Shown here piece after piece: positions 44,204 through 56,262 of a stretch of 64,000 nt of DNA (positions are counted from its first letter, which is position 1; every line of letters starts with the position of its first letter). This stretch comes from Isoetes taiwanensis (Eukaryota; Streptophyta; Lycopodiopsida; Isoetales; Isoetaceae). Under the pieces are notes generated by a model. The model was not told the origin of the DNA. It saw only the letters and a list, made by a program, of their open reading frames with translations, and made no database searches. The stretch spans positions 1,556,968 through 1,620,967 of the forward strand of contig JAJEKV010000111.1 of assembly GCA_021234155.1 (NCBI GenBank), read 5' to 3'. Position numbers and translations under genes: made by a program.

Positions 44204-44877
44204 GGCTTTCGCTACTTACAGTGTTCGGGCATACTTTTGTCTCTATATCCCCAACTCTCCTATCCCATGTCGATAGCATCCACTTCACTTGAATGTCGTG
44301 TTGTATCATCTTCTTCCTCGTCGCCTCTCGCAATAGTTAACCCGCCAAGATACTGTGCTTTGTGCCTTATCCTTTAGCTATTTCTACACTATCGCCTTCT
44401 TCTATTGCATTTCGCTCGGCCTATATCAAGAGACCCTCTTAATGAGGATCAACACTCGCTCTCGTGACATTGCTCGTAAGCAAGAATTATTGGAAGAAGA
44501 ATGGTCTACTCCACGCTCAAGAAACTTGCACGTCGCAAAAATAGCTCGGCTTCTCAATCGCTTTGGTTCACTCAGAGTCGCAATATCCGCCACGATTGTT
44601 ACAAAGGATGTCCCCCGATTCAATGGCATTGAGGCACTAGGGAGCGTATCAAGTTGCTATTAATGATTCTATGGATGTGGAAGTTCAATCTAGTTAAAGT
44701 GACTTTTAAAACATGATTATATATTATTATTCTTCTCTTTGTAGGAGAGGAAAATAGTGTGAACTGCATTTTATTGTCATGCTTAGATGGGTGGCCCTGC
44801 TCAGTTGGATCTGATTGTCCGCTGGGTTTTTTATTCCTGTCTCTGCATTGTATTATGTATTATGTTGGAGTGTTATT

Positions 44878-44883
44878 AATAAA
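44878..44883 (+). terminator. Polyadenylation signal of the retroposed transcript
   Basis: AATAAA 15 bases before the genomic A-run that ends the insertion, the normal spacing between signal and cleavage site. Confidence 0.7.
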
Positions 44884-44907
44884 GTCTGACGTCCTTCAAA
44901 AAAAAAA

Positions 44908-45230
44908 AATTGGTCTCGTGAAAATTGCTATGCAGATTTGAACTGTTTTCCAAATGTTCAAGTTCCTTTAGAAGTTCATGGCATTCCTGATTATAGTCTA
45001 TGGAATTCATAGAGCCTAAGCATTCTAGGGTTCTTGTTCTAAGCCACTTACAGCTAGATTACACATTGTATTTAAGAGCTAGACTTACACCATTGTCATT
45101 TGGAGCTACACTATGTAGGATGATTGATTGGCTTGCATGATTACATTGACATATTAGGTCCCTTGTTAACATTTGTATCAAGACATTTGTTCTTAGTTTG
45201 CGGCACTAATTTCAAATGCTTGGGATACTA
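44908..45230 (+). pseudogene. Truncated duplicate of the ERF 3' end, right part
   Basis: Continues the ERF match (NCYADL.CFPNVQVPLEVH, IPDYSLWNS, stop at 45009-45011) and then the 3' untranslated region. TGG-to-TGA and other changes make it non-coding. It carries about 75 bp not present in the first copy (around 45100-45180). Together with 43556-43616 it shows that the ERF tail was duplicated before the retroposition. Confidence 0.8.
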
Positions 45231-46108
45231 AAACTGTGAAAGTAGCATAAGCTTCATAAAGACCTAGTTCAGAGTCTATAGCTTCAATAACAATGCATTC
45301 TAATCTACAAATGCTCATTTTTCTTTATGGACAAATATTTTTCATATGATAAACCGATCCAAGGAAGCATAATCTGCAACTCTTTCAGAATAACATGTTC
45401 AAATCTTACAGCTACATATTTTCTTTATGGCAAATATTTTTTCTTATCATATATCTGGGGACAATATGGTATTTGGGTCACCATTTTTGGTGTTGGGTTA
45501 ATTTAGTGATGCCCGCAAAAATTCATTGCGTAATGGTTCGTGGTCGCAGTTAAGGAAATTCCCCTGTAAGGCAATATTGCTATCGCCCATGTGGACAAGA
45601 ACCCCGTCCCTATGTGGCAATCCGTCCGGATTCATCACCGCCAATTTTTGCCCATTTTCGATTTCCCCATCCCAAGAATCGGTGGCCAATATTTATGGCT
45701 TCTTCTAAGCACACATTCTTAGAGGATTTTCTAAGAACTGTTTTTTCCAAGGTGCCAAGGCATGTCCTTTAAGAATCAATTTTCAAGAGTTATACTTTGA
45801 GATCCGCCTCAAGGCAAGTACTTATGTTCTTTGGAATCGCCTTTGTGGTTTTCTTCGATCTCTTTTTTTAGAAAGAAAGAAAGAAAGAAAGATTATATTA
45901 ACGTCTATGAGAGACCGCTTGGGTCTATGAGACTAAATATACATCAATCATGTCCAGCTAGGGATGCATTTGCAGCCACCTAGAGATATTGCATAAAAAA
46001 AGAAAAAGAAAACTAAAACAATGAAATTAAGAAACTTTTGTCTTCTTGGCCACGGCTCAAAGTATAAAGTGATGCCAAACTTGTTTTCTTTTTTGAAGGA
46101 CCCTATGC
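45231..46108. other. No gene recognised
   Basis: AT-rich spacer with a GAAA microsatellite at 45872-45892. The sequence after it (GATTATATTAACGTCTATGAG) looks like a reversed LINE 3' end. Frames at 45498-45708 overlap on both strands and are not supported. Confidence 0.35.
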
Positions 46109-49040
46109 TTTTTTTTTTTTTTTTTTTACATCCACTTTCTTCTTTTAGACACTTTCATGGTTATTCCTTTGAGATTGGATGAGATGGTCCGAGAAGAGAA
46201 CTTGACTTCCATTTATTGTCATTATCATCTCCAAATAGAAAGAGAGTGATCAGTCTTTGTGTAGGATCATTTTCATGTCCCACTCTTCCCCTAGCTTGCT
46301 CTTTCAATAGATTTTTTCTACGCACAATCACTTGGTGAAGGAAAATAGCTATACATTTTTGGTCCCTCATCGGGATCAGTTTGAAGGGGGGGATAGGTAT
46401 AGGCAATGGAATTTGCCTCCCATTTCATAATAGACCTGACATGTGAAGATAATATGTTCCTCTGACTCAATTACATTCAAATGATACACCGCAGCCTCTC
46501 TTCGAAAGCCCCACCTTGGGTCTACTAGCACGACCACCAGCTTCAATCTCAAGCCGATGGGGATGAGACCCCGAAATGACCAATAGCATGTCTCACTTTA
46601 TGTGCAAGGTGAATATTCAAATATCCTGGTCGCTAGATGAAACCATCTTCATTGAACTCAAGGAAGTGATCTTTGTAAAATTGCATCTTGGTAGGAAGAT
46701 CACTTGGAGTTAACCATGTTTTTGATATGTATGAAATTTCCAGATCGTGCCGTATGAGCTAGTTCTTATCTTTTTCAATATGTTGAAAGGGAGGCAGTTT
46801 CCCAAGCCAAATCCTAAAGAGGCAGCCCATTGCGATGCCCTTTATGCACCAACATTCCTACACCCCTTTCAGCCAAATCTTTTGAACTCTTGAGAGCAAT
46901 CCATGGAAGCCTGCATTGGCCCTGCTGCAGACCCGAGTTGGTGCACTTTGTGCAAAAAGGAGACTAACTGGAATGCTGCATCCACTTATAGGGGAGTGGC
47001 TAAAAATTCTGCCAATATGATTGATGCAAAGATGATGCTTTGCTCATAATCATTTTGGACAAAAAATAGATTTGCGCCTTGATTTGCGCCTATCTATATG
47101 ACCCTATTCTTTGGCTCCATCGCCCACATCAAAGTCTCCGATAGAACAAAAATGGTCTAACTAAGGTATTGAAAAGATGAAGCTTTGCTTTGGAACATCC
47201 TAAAAACTCGGCTTTGAAACATTTATTTTCTAGCATTGCAAGCCAGGCATATCCCTTTGTGAGTCTTCCATATGTTGTATCTTTCATGCTAAAGACGAGA
47301 CACTTAAATTGCGCACCCAAATAAGTATAATGAGAGACCACTTCCACTTGTTTATTCATGAAAAAGAAGATGCTGTGATGCATGAAAGCACGTGATGTGT
47401 TGAAAATCATCATCTTTGTTTTGTCCATATTCACTTTAACCTCCCTTTGAGCACAAAATTTCTCAAGTGTCAATAGATGATGCTCAAGGCCTTCGTGGGA
47501 AGAGGATATAAGTACCACATCATCCGCTATAGAAGAAGAGATATGCATTCATGAGCTAATCATTTCTAAGCACCACTACGAAGCTTTTAGCTCGCCAATG
47601 TACAAACCGAAGAGTGTAGGAAATAAGGGACAACCCCTTTGGTCGCTTATGTCATCCCACCAGTCCCCTGCACTTTAATTCTTCCTAAAACATTTTCATA
47701 GAGCATCAAAAGGGCCCATATGACTTGATGCAATAATCCCAATTCAGTAAGTCTATAAAACAGGTGTTCCGAGGGGCTGTATCAGATCAAAAAAGCTTTG
47801 TGGAAATCCACAAAGCAGCAATAAACTTTTGTTTTCTTTGCTTTAGCTTCCTCAATGATAGACCGCAAGGTAAAGATATGATCTATTGTTAAAAAAATTC
47901 TCTTAAAACCGGCCTGACCCTTTGCTCTAAGGAGGTTTATCTCCGCGTGTTCACGATAATCAAGTCCAATGCACATCCATATGATCTTGCCATGACATGC
48001 CCAATCATTATAAGGCAGTAGTTGTTTGGATTCATTTGATCTCCAACCTTAAAAATTGGTTTGATGATATTAATAGTCCATACTTTTGGAAAGCTTGAGC
48101 ATATTATCTCATTGAATAAATCTGCCACAATAGCTGCAAGGGTATCCACTCTATGGATCAGAAATTTAGCCTGCAGATCCTCACATTTCTTTTGCTTTTC
48201 AAGTGTTCAATTTGCTTATAGCTTCTCGGATAAGGGAAGTGGAGAAAAGAGAGGAGGATTGGGGCCGGGGCTATAGTTGGATGAACCCGGACAATGTTGT
48301 ATCCCATTGTAAATGACAAGATTATGCATCTGTCCAAATTCCAAAGGGAAGTGCCCATTTCTAGTAATCTCCACATTATCATCAGCTGACTTTCATATAG
48401 TATGAGTTTTAGCAGTAAGGATGGCAGTAAGACAGGATCACCTTCAAAATCTACCAAATGAACTTGGGCATCTGTTGTTCTCGCATTAAAATCAACCATG
48501 AGCAGGATTTTGCTTGCTTAAAGAATTCAATGATATCATCAAATAAAGCCATGTATGGAGAGGTTCCTTCTTGGATATCCACATCAGCATTCTCAGAATT
48601 ATGAGGGGGGAGTAGCAGGCAACAATATATAAGTAATCTCCTGGAGAGGTTTTTATCTTGACCCACAAAAACCTTGCTGCTTCATCCTTTTTCACTATGG
48701 AAATGATTCCTTATAATTCTTATTTGTAGAGGAATGCTACCCCTCCTGATCCCCTTTACCTTTCTTCATGCTTCAGTATCGAGTCCCAAGTGTAACCCCG
48801 ACATCCGGGAGACCGGTTTACATTGTTTCATCTATGAAGATTTTGGGAACTGTTGCAAGTTTTCTCCTATTCTTGAGGGCATTCAATCTACCTTTCAAGG
48901 TCATAAACTTAATAATTAAAGGCTGTCCTCTTGGGTTGCCTTTGTTTACACTCCATGCAGCTTCAATTTTATGATCAGAGATGCCTAAAGTATTGGTCAC
49001 AAACTCAGTTGCCGCATCGATGGGATCAATGGTCATGTCA
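46109..49040 (-). mobile_element. Poly(A)-tailed LINE relic with endonuclease and RT
   Basis: Read on the minus strand. N-terminal part near 49036-48820 (GISDHKIEAAW, the SDH motif of the endonuclease type). Then an endonuclease stretch at 48700-48440 (ARFLWVKIKTSPGDYLYIVACYSP, and a GDFNART-type motif read as LMVDFNARTTDAQ). RT follows: FPKVWTINIIKPIFKVGDQ.NPNNY (48120-48020), QAGFKRIFLTIDHIFTLRSI and KVYCCFVDFHKAF (47920-47785), and the catalytic box as ADDVVLISSS with NMDKTKMMIF (47530-47390), then SHYTYLGAQF. The C-terminal part ends near 46420 with a SEEHI-type segment. A T-run at 46109-46127 is the poly(A) tail. Frameshifts and stops throughout. The DHIFTLR...CFVDF pattern differs from the usual plant L1. 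Confidence 0.8.
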
Positions 49041-49387
49041 AGCCCAAGGACTCAGCTAAAATCTTGTACTCGCTTCATTTCTTAGGCTTTAGCTTTATTT
49101 CTTATGGGAGTTCCATTATCGCAGTTTTGTTCTTGCTAGAGTCTGATGCATGGATGTCTCATATTTGTTCTGGTCATGCATTTTGGCTTTGTTCAGGGCA
49201 GTATTTAGAAAGAAAATCCCATTTGAATGGTTATTTCTTAAAGAGATTTAGGTTTTGGGCTATGATTCGTCTTACAAATCTAGCTTTCTATTTTGACTTG
49301 ATTATTTGCAGATCTAACTTTTCCATTATCTTTTTTAAGATTTCTGTATACATCCAAAAATGTTGCTTTGCTAGATTGGATTTAGTT

Positions 49388-50720
49388 AAGAATAGAATAG
49401 AATAGAATAGAATAGAATAGAATTTTTAGCGTCCACGAGGAGATCGATTGGCCTATGGGACCCAAACAAAAAAGAGACAAATTCTTGCGACAGATTAAAA
49501 ACCCTCGCCCCAAGGGTTTTTTAGGAAAAAACCTTAGCACTAATAAGTATCTTTGTACGCATTGTACAATTGTATAGGATACCAATATCATCTCGGAGGA
49601 CACAAATCTGCGTTTTGTGCATCCATAACCTCCTGGAGGTATGACCCCAACAAACCCATTGATTCCGTAGTCAATAACTGATGCAACGGCTGGCCAGGCA
49701 CTAGTAATCGAACATATTGCTCTCGGATATGGGCAAGCGGCAGATCCGGAGGGCATGACATTCATCCTCAATGGCCTACGGTGGCAACATTAGCCAAAGC
49801 CTTTGCTCGTGCTTCCCGAGCCCAACGTCTTGTTTCAATCACGAGGCGATGTGCACTGTCGTGCGAATGGAAGCTATAAGTCTGCGCTTTTTCATGGGCA
49901 GATGGGTGTACAAGTACTGGTGTGGGCCTCTCGTGAGCCTAGGATTGACTTGCTGGTGATAGTGTGCCAGCTTAACGTGCGTCAGAGCATCTGCATCCCA
50001 GAGCTTGCGAAGGAAAGTAGCATCTAGGTACAGCTTAAGTGCCTTGTGATCTTTCTTTGTCCTTACATGTACGCATCTGTTTGCCTGTACACCCCAGCGT
50101 GAGAACCACTGAGCTTGCTTGTTCTTCCAGCAGGATTTCAGGCATTGGGGACCCATCGCCATGGCCAAAGCAAGGTTGAGCAAACGTGTATCAGCCATAG
50201 CGACCACCTTCTGGAAGTAAATGATATGGCGTTCCAATGCAACCCGTTGAAGGGGTAGAAAACCTGTCTCCTGGAGCAGGATCTGGTATGGAACTGTGGA
50301 CTTCACCCCAAGGGCTCGTGCCAAGAAGGCCTTCTACACCTGCTCGAGGTCATTCCAGGTGTTGAGGGATATCACCCACCCCACACCACGCCCCATACAA
50401 AAGGACTGACTCGACCAAGGCCCGGAACAAGTGTGACTAGTGGCCCCAGGCATACAACTCTGCCTTGTGGCTGTTGTTCTGCATGGCATATAGTGCTTTT
50501 CAACCCGCTGTGACCCACAACTTGATGGCAGCATCCCAATGGGTGGTAGTTGAGAACTCGATCCCCAAGTACTTGTAGGTCGAACCACCTCTACATCTTG
50601 TCCCAGTAAGTGAATGAGGGAAGCGGATGATGAAACTAGCAAACACCCTAGGGAAAAATAATGTGTCAATTTGTTTTCTTTGGGTTTAGAAGTAGCCACC
50701 ATAGTTGGCGGATACAAAAA
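49388..50720 (-). mobile_element. 5'-truncated LINE with TTCTA tail, C-terminal region
   Basis: Minus-strand frames give the part of a LINE polyprotein downstream of RT: TYKYLGIEFSTTTHWDAA (about 50590-50540), LFRALVESVLLYGA (50440-50400), NDLEQV then a long open frame 50324-49839. That frame reads ARALGVKSTVPYQILLQETG, PLQRVALERHIIYFQKVVAM, ADTRLLNLALAM and a basic end with HIAS. VPGQPLHQLL and LLGSYLQEVMDA follow near 49700-49620. The 3' untranslated end contains an AAAAACCC..GGG stem and GGGTCCCATAGGCCAATCGATC, and ends in six or more TTCTA repeats (49389-49420). It is homologous to 35505-35940. Only about 1.3 kb remain. Confidence 0.75.
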
Positions 50721-52429
50721 TTAACTTGAGATGATGTATCCTCTTGGTATCCTTGCATTGGAAAAGATTACAATCTCTTTATTTTTGTCGTTGAATATAG
50801 AGATTGATCGTATGCTTTTCTTCTCAAAAATGGTCTGCTCCTGGTTCTTTAAAACAATGTTTTTTGTTCAAATTGGATCTCTTTAAAATAAGGTTTAATT
50901 CTGCTTTTTTATCGCAGTGTCCACTGTCTGATCCTGTTGAGTGTTGGGAGTAGTTTGATGCTATTGGTGTTCAAATTGGCATACTCTAATTTAACTTATA
51001 TTTTAAATTATGTGAGATTTGCTTTTGAGTATGACAGTACAAGTAAAAATGTTGGAAGTACATGTTCCTCAACACTAGAACCTGCAACACTACATAAATT
51101 TTAGTGCATGTTCTGGTTTGAATATTAGATGTAGGAAGCTTCCGGATGAATCTTGTAAATTTCGAATGCTCTGAAACTCAATAGGAATTTTTCCTAGAAG
51201 GGAACCCCAACACTGGTTCGTGTCTACCATTCCGCATGTCCACCAGAGAAATAAGTTTTCGCATGTTTTTTCTTGTTGCCTAATGGCAAATCTACCAGAT
51301 TAATACTGGATCGTTGGCCTGGCGTCGGATGTGCGAGCTCTTGAGGATGGATCAAGAGCTCTTGACGGTTAATGGCTTTTTTGTCGTCCTATCCATATAG
51401 TTATCTTGCTCCCCATCGCCCTTCTTGTGCCAGATCTGACACTGGAATTGCAACTAAAAAAAGAAATTCTTGAAACAAAAAAGGGACCAGCATTTCCAAA
51501 ATGGTCGTAAGAAGTTGCAACTCACGAATAGGGTTTTGGAAAGACATGAACGTGATTTTTCATTGAACCAGTAGGTCGAACACTTGTTCGGAATGCTGGA
51601 TAAAACCTCAAGATTGCAAGGTAAATTCAGGCTCAAAAGATTATCCACATGTCACAGTATGATTTACTCTGAGGACAAAATTGCTCCTAGCCAAACTCTA
51701 CGTCTCCTACAAATACCATGTTGTGGATTTTAAGGAATTCGATCCCATGTTTGCAACTCGCTCTCGGCCTTCCGTCGATCGCGGGCCCCTCCTTCATTGC
51801 AAAGTGTAGTCTCAAATGTCTTAAACCCATACATCTTCCATTTTAATGACTAATACTTTGATTTCACCACTACAAGCAGAGAGAAGAGGTCTAGATAGGA
51901 GGTCTAGCCAAGCTTATATTTCAATAGCCATGTGTATTGATGGCATTCATTAACATAGCCATGTGGAACAATGAATTTAAATGTGTCTGGCAGGTTGTAA
52001 GTTAATTAGTTGTCCATGTCAACTAAATTTAATTTGGCCATTAGATCTGTTAATTTATGCATCCACGGCAAGAAAATTTCAAAACCCTCTAGGGAGGCAA
52101 AAAAAAAAAGGAAAAGGAGCTCTACCTTCTTGGATAGCGGCTGCTCCAATCCTACCTATAGCATATATCAGCAAGACCTCAAATGGAACAATGCTTTTCG
52201 ATTTCTTTCTTTTGGCAACAAATGCATTTTGTTATTCAATAAAAAAAATCATTTGTTTAGCTTGAATACGATATCTTTTCACTGCTCTAGCCCTTTTGCA
52301 TTGCTTATTCAAGCATTTCATTCAAAACAGCATGTAGAAGCTCTAATCTCTATTATTGGACTAGTCTAAGAGGTAATCTGCATTTGCATATCCTACCAAA
52401 TTCGATCGATCCGTGTAGTAGATCGAGAT
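50721..52429. other. No gene recognised
   Basis: AT-rich spacer. Overlapping frames at 51981-52369 give no motif. No repeat boundary is seen. Confidence 0.4.
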
Positions 52430-52725
52430 TCTTGAGCAAGATGCGCATGCATGCATTGCATGCATTTTTGGACTGCTTACCCCAGTGGGAGATCACTATT
52501 TATTGCAGAGTTATTCATCGGTGCTTTCTTTTATTTCTGTTCTATGATCTCATGCAAAGGAGGGGCTTCTTCTTGTAGGGATTGACCTTTCTTGGCAGTT
52601 CTTATCCTATTTCTAACCTCGTCTATCTTAACCTTTTTGTCCGGCATGGGACAATCCTTGGGCCTTCGCCTCAAATCTAGTTGGAAGTTTTCTGGTATGG
52701 GGATGTTGTTGTTTCATCATTATTC
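52430..52725 (+). repeat. Dispersed repeat family R1, partial copy
   Basis: Begins with the near-palindromic GATCGATCCGTGTAGTAGATCG and GCATGCATGCATTGCATGC, then ATTTATTGCAGAGTTATTCATCGGTGC. It continues into the segment shared with 33560-33760 (TGATCTCATGCAAAGGAGG, TTTGTCCGGCATGGGACAA). Confidence 0.65.
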
Positions 52726-53320
52726 GCGACGGAGAATCTGATCGATCGTGTAGCGAATCTAGATTCTCGAGCAAGACAAGCATGCATGCATTGCATGCAT
52801 TTCAGGCATTTTTTGACTGCTTATCCCATTGGGAGACCGTTATTTATTGCAGAGTTCTTCATTGGTTCCATCGATGCTTTCTCATCTCTCAGCAGTTTCC
52901 ATTGATTTCCACCCACCCTCCCTCCCTCCCTTAATTTTGTTGTATATGTGATGATGTTTGTTGAAAATTGTCGCGTGGCATGCATGAGTAGCCCTCCCTC
53001 GCTTTTTTGTGGTTTTATGGCATGCCATGCCTAAATAACCTTCGCTTTTTAAAATTTTTTTTTTTCACTATTGTGTTTTTCAGTATTGGTGATGTGCGGA
53101 TGCAATAGTGGTCTTGACGGTTTTCTCCATGAAGCGTGGGGTTTTTATGGGAGCATTTAGCGACCTTGCATTTTTCTAAGCCCCTTGTCGCGGAGCTTAT
53201 CGCTTCGGGTTTTCCTCAAGCCCCAAAGAGTAAGGTTTTTAATCCCATGATAAGTTCTCCATAATTTTACTAGTCAACAAGCTGTAGCAAACAATTTTAT
53301 GTTTTGGGGTTCGGGTTTTT
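52726..53320 (+). repeat. Dispersed repeat family R1, uninterrupted copy
   Basis: Collinear with 28976-29342 plus 33206-33430 and lacking the 3.86-kb TIR element. At 53091-53106 it reads TATTGGTGATGTGCGG without a gap, so it supplies the empty-site reference. No coding frame is conserved. Confidence 0.7.
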
Positions 53321-53510
53321 GGTATGTTTTTTCCTTATGTTTGATAATCCCTATGTTTTTCATTTTTTAGCAAGATGGGATAGTCACGGGGATCTTACTA
53401 TGGAGAATGATTCACAAGAAATTTGTAACAAGTATGCCGATGTCACATTCCTCTTTCTTGTATAGACAATCTTGAATGCAAAGCTTCTTCTTGATACTTT
53501 TTCTTTAGTC

Positions 53511-53528
53511 ACTACAAAAAAGTGCTCA
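53511..53528 (+). repeat. CACTA-like terminal motif
   Basis: CACTACAAAAAAGTGCTC fits the start of CACTA (En/Spm) transposon ends. A degenerate inverse (GGACACTTTTACGTTGTG) occurs at about 56245-56262. The G-rich repeats inside each end run in the same direction instead of being inverted, and the flanking three bases do not match. The assignment is therefore weak. Confidence 0.25.
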
Positions 53529-53559
53529 AATCCCTGAAAATCCCCATTGAGGCCCCGGG

Positions 53560-53900
53560 GACTCGAGGAACAATGGGTTGTTTTCTTGGCAATGGGGGAA
53601 TTTTAGAACAAAAGGGTATATCCTACTAGGGAAGATTAGTAGAAACATGGGATTCATGAACAAAGAGGGCATATCCTAAGCGGGAAATTAGAAGCTAAGG
53701 GGAAGATGGTAGAAGCAGGGGATACTTGAATAAAGGGGTATATCTAATGGGGAAATTAAATAGAAGTAGGGGATTACAAATGCATATTGGGGTATTTTTT
53801 CAAAAAAGGGGGATTAGGTCAAAAGAGAATTTGCAAATAGATTGGGGTATTTTTTTGAAAGGACATTGGTTCAAAAGGGAATTACCACATAATAGAGGAA
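53560..53900. repeat. Degenerate G-run repeats, left block
   Basis: Irregular repeats of the kind GGGGATTA..TCAAAAG and TTGGGGTATTTTTT, with A/T spacers of 15-35 bp. Related to 55985-56250. Confidence 0.5.
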
Positions 53901-54713
53901 TTATAGTTGAATCAAGGAATAGTGTACTTTAAATTAAAAAGAATTTTATAGTTGTATATTAGCTATTCAAGTCGTTTTGCATTTTCTAACATAATTAACT
54001 CTGAATGAATCAAACCTAACCAAGGAAAGGGGTGTTTTTAATTAAAAGGAAAAGACGGTTGTCTAATCCAGCCCTTCCCTCCATTAGTATCGTGACACTT
54101 GTCGCATCTTCTTGCCTTGAAAATCGTGCAATCATCTTACTCGTCATTCTGCGTTTTTTATCCCCCTTTATTTTTCACCTAGTATTTTGCTCACTTTGCC
54201 ACGTGGTGGCCTTGGATTGAACACGGTTTGTCTTTTCCGTCGAGGGCAAAGGCCTATGGGTGATTTTCTAGCCGGTCAAGGTAGCCTCCTCTTCTCACAT
54301 CGTCCTTTTCTTGGCGAGAAAAAGCGGGGCGATGAAAACCTGGACCCTAGGGGCAAAATGACTTGAGTAAGCGGCGCATACATCCTAGGGGCAACTCTAG
54401 GGACATCACAGATTTTGTAGTTGTATGCTAGCTACTCCAAACATAAATTACATTTAATTTATTTGGAATAAATAAAAGCGTAATCAAATATGTAATTGTC
54501 TTTATGTCTTCATTTTTTGTCTCCTCGGCGATGGCGGGCAGCCCAACAAAATTTGGGCAACTTTGTTTTTCTTCCGGCCTTCGGGTAAATCTCTATGGGC
54601 GCCCGACATCTTTTCTTAGTTTTACTTCACGGTTTTCAAGATTTGGGCCGGTTTTGTAGATTCTTTTGATTTTCTTCACAGATTACGTACCTCATACCTC
54701 GAATAGTCATCGT
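53901..54713. repeat. Spacer with an internal duplication
   Basis: TTTTATAGTTGTATATTAGCTA.TC near 53945 recurs as TTTTGTAGTTGTATGCTAGCTACTCC near 54413. Between them a GC-richer stretch (54220-54400) has no recognisable coding. Confidence 0.4.
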
Positions 54714-54953
54714 CTAAATCCCTACTTCCTTTTCGATTTGCCGTGGGAGCGATCCATGCATGTATTCATAATCATTATCTGCAGCTATCAAGTTTTCACT
54801 TACCAGTTTAGTAACTCCATAATCTCGATAGACATTTTCTTGCTCTTGTCTACGTGCTTTTATAGCTATTTTATCATCTATTGAATGCCCATTTACATAG
54901 GCCAATGTCCAATAATATTTGAAATTTGTTGAATATGCATCCCTTTCATACAT
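54714..54953 (-). pseudogene. Unidentified minus-strand coding fragment
   Basis: A 79-codon frame that also stays open upstream of its ATG. It contains AYSTNFKYYWTLAYVNGHSI, IAIKARRQEQENVYRDYG and LPRQIEKEVGI. Charged, aromatic-rich composition suggests a real protein fragment, possibly from a transposon gene. No family recognised. Confidence 0.3.
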
Positions 54954-55984
54954 AGCTTCCCTAGTATATGCATTCTACCATAGCCATCTGCATCGGAACG
55001 GCCCTCAAAGCACATTAGCTTCCAAGCGAATAAAGGAAGTCACCATCCAAGAATAATATATGGTAACTTTCTCTGAAATCTATGTCCTCTGTTTGGGTCT
55101 TCTCCTGATATGAAGGTGTAGGATGCATGGAGGCGAAAGCACCGCGATCCATTTGTATTGGATGCAACCCATAGAAGAGATTAACCACAAAAAAAGCAAT
55201 TTTGTTTCTTCTTTCTCACGAATCTGTTTTGTGGCTTGAAATTGAATACTTTAGTTTGAGTTCTCTTTGTTGAAGATCATGTTGTCTTTGAAAGCTTGAG
55301 AGCTTTGATAAGTTTCAAAATATGCAGCAAGCAAAATACTACCATGATTTTTAAAAAATTGGTTTCATAAAACTTGAATATTTATATTGATGACCACATG
55401 TTTTTTTTCATCCTTTCTTAAATCTTGCTAAGACTTGTGCGGATGCTTCTGACTTGGTGTTCAACTTTGGATTCTCTTCGAACTTATAGATTGGTATCAC
55501 CAACCTCTTTTTGATCCTTCCTATATGAAGAGCTTGCTAAATCATGAACCTTATTATCTTTGATTTTATTTGTTTGCCCAATATATTTTTATGGTGCTTC
55601 ACAGTATTAGTCTGCGAGGAAAACATATCTTCAAAAGTGGTGTATCAAAACTTTGAAAAAGAGTTGCAAAGCGATGATTCTTATCGTGCCTTATTTGTGT
55701 CTTGGGAATTCTACTTCCACATACCACTATGTACCTCAACATTGCTATGAAAATGCTATGTTAACTTGTGATGCTATAACATATACGCACTAAAATGTAA
55801 CTTTTGCAATGAAAAATAACTTTTTGTTTGCAAATGAAATTTGATGATGTGAAATGTGAGTCACGGAATCTGAATTAAAAATCTGGATAAGGCTGCTTAA
55901 AATATATGTAACCAAAGTTACTGAAAAATATAATTACCGACAGCGGTTTACAACCAAAAGCGATTATAACGGTATTTGTATAAC
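54954..55984. other. No gene recognised
   Basis: AT-rich spacer. The frame at 55544-55750 has no motif. Confidence 0.4.
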
Positions 55985-56262
55985 ATGGCATTGGCTATTA
56001 TATTACAAATGAAATGGGGGATTATGGCCAAACTAGGAAAGGGGATTATGGCCAAATGTATCGGGGTTATTATTTTACAAACAAAGGAAGGGATTATGGT
56101 CAAATGTAGCAGGGGTATTATCGCATAAATAAGGAAAGGGAGGATTATGGCGAATACCCGATTCTAAAAATCCATTTTATACCCGTTGTTTTACAGAAAA
56201 GGAGGATTCTATAGACAATTTTGGGGTATTTTTTGGGGTATTGGACACTTTTACGTTGTGTT
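55985..56262. repeat. Degenerate G-run repeats, right block
   Basis: Four or more units of GGGGATTATGGYCAAA with spacers containing TTTTACAAA, then TTTTGGGGTATTTTTTGGGG. Similar in kind and direction to 53560-53900. Confidence 0.5.

Larger units (their letters stand above)
43617..44907 (+). mobile_element. Poly(A)-tailed retroposed insertion, 1.29 kb
   Basis: The insertion is bounded by a direct repeat AATTGGTCTCGTGAA (43602-43616 and 44908-44922). It ends in at least ten A (44898-44907) about 15 bases after an AATAAA signal (44878-44883). These are the marks of LINE-type target-primed retroposition of a polyadenylated transcript. It contains several plus-strand frames but no reverse transcriptase. 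It is either a retrocopy of an unidentified host mRNA or a non-autonomous or internally deleted LINE. Confidence 0.85.
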
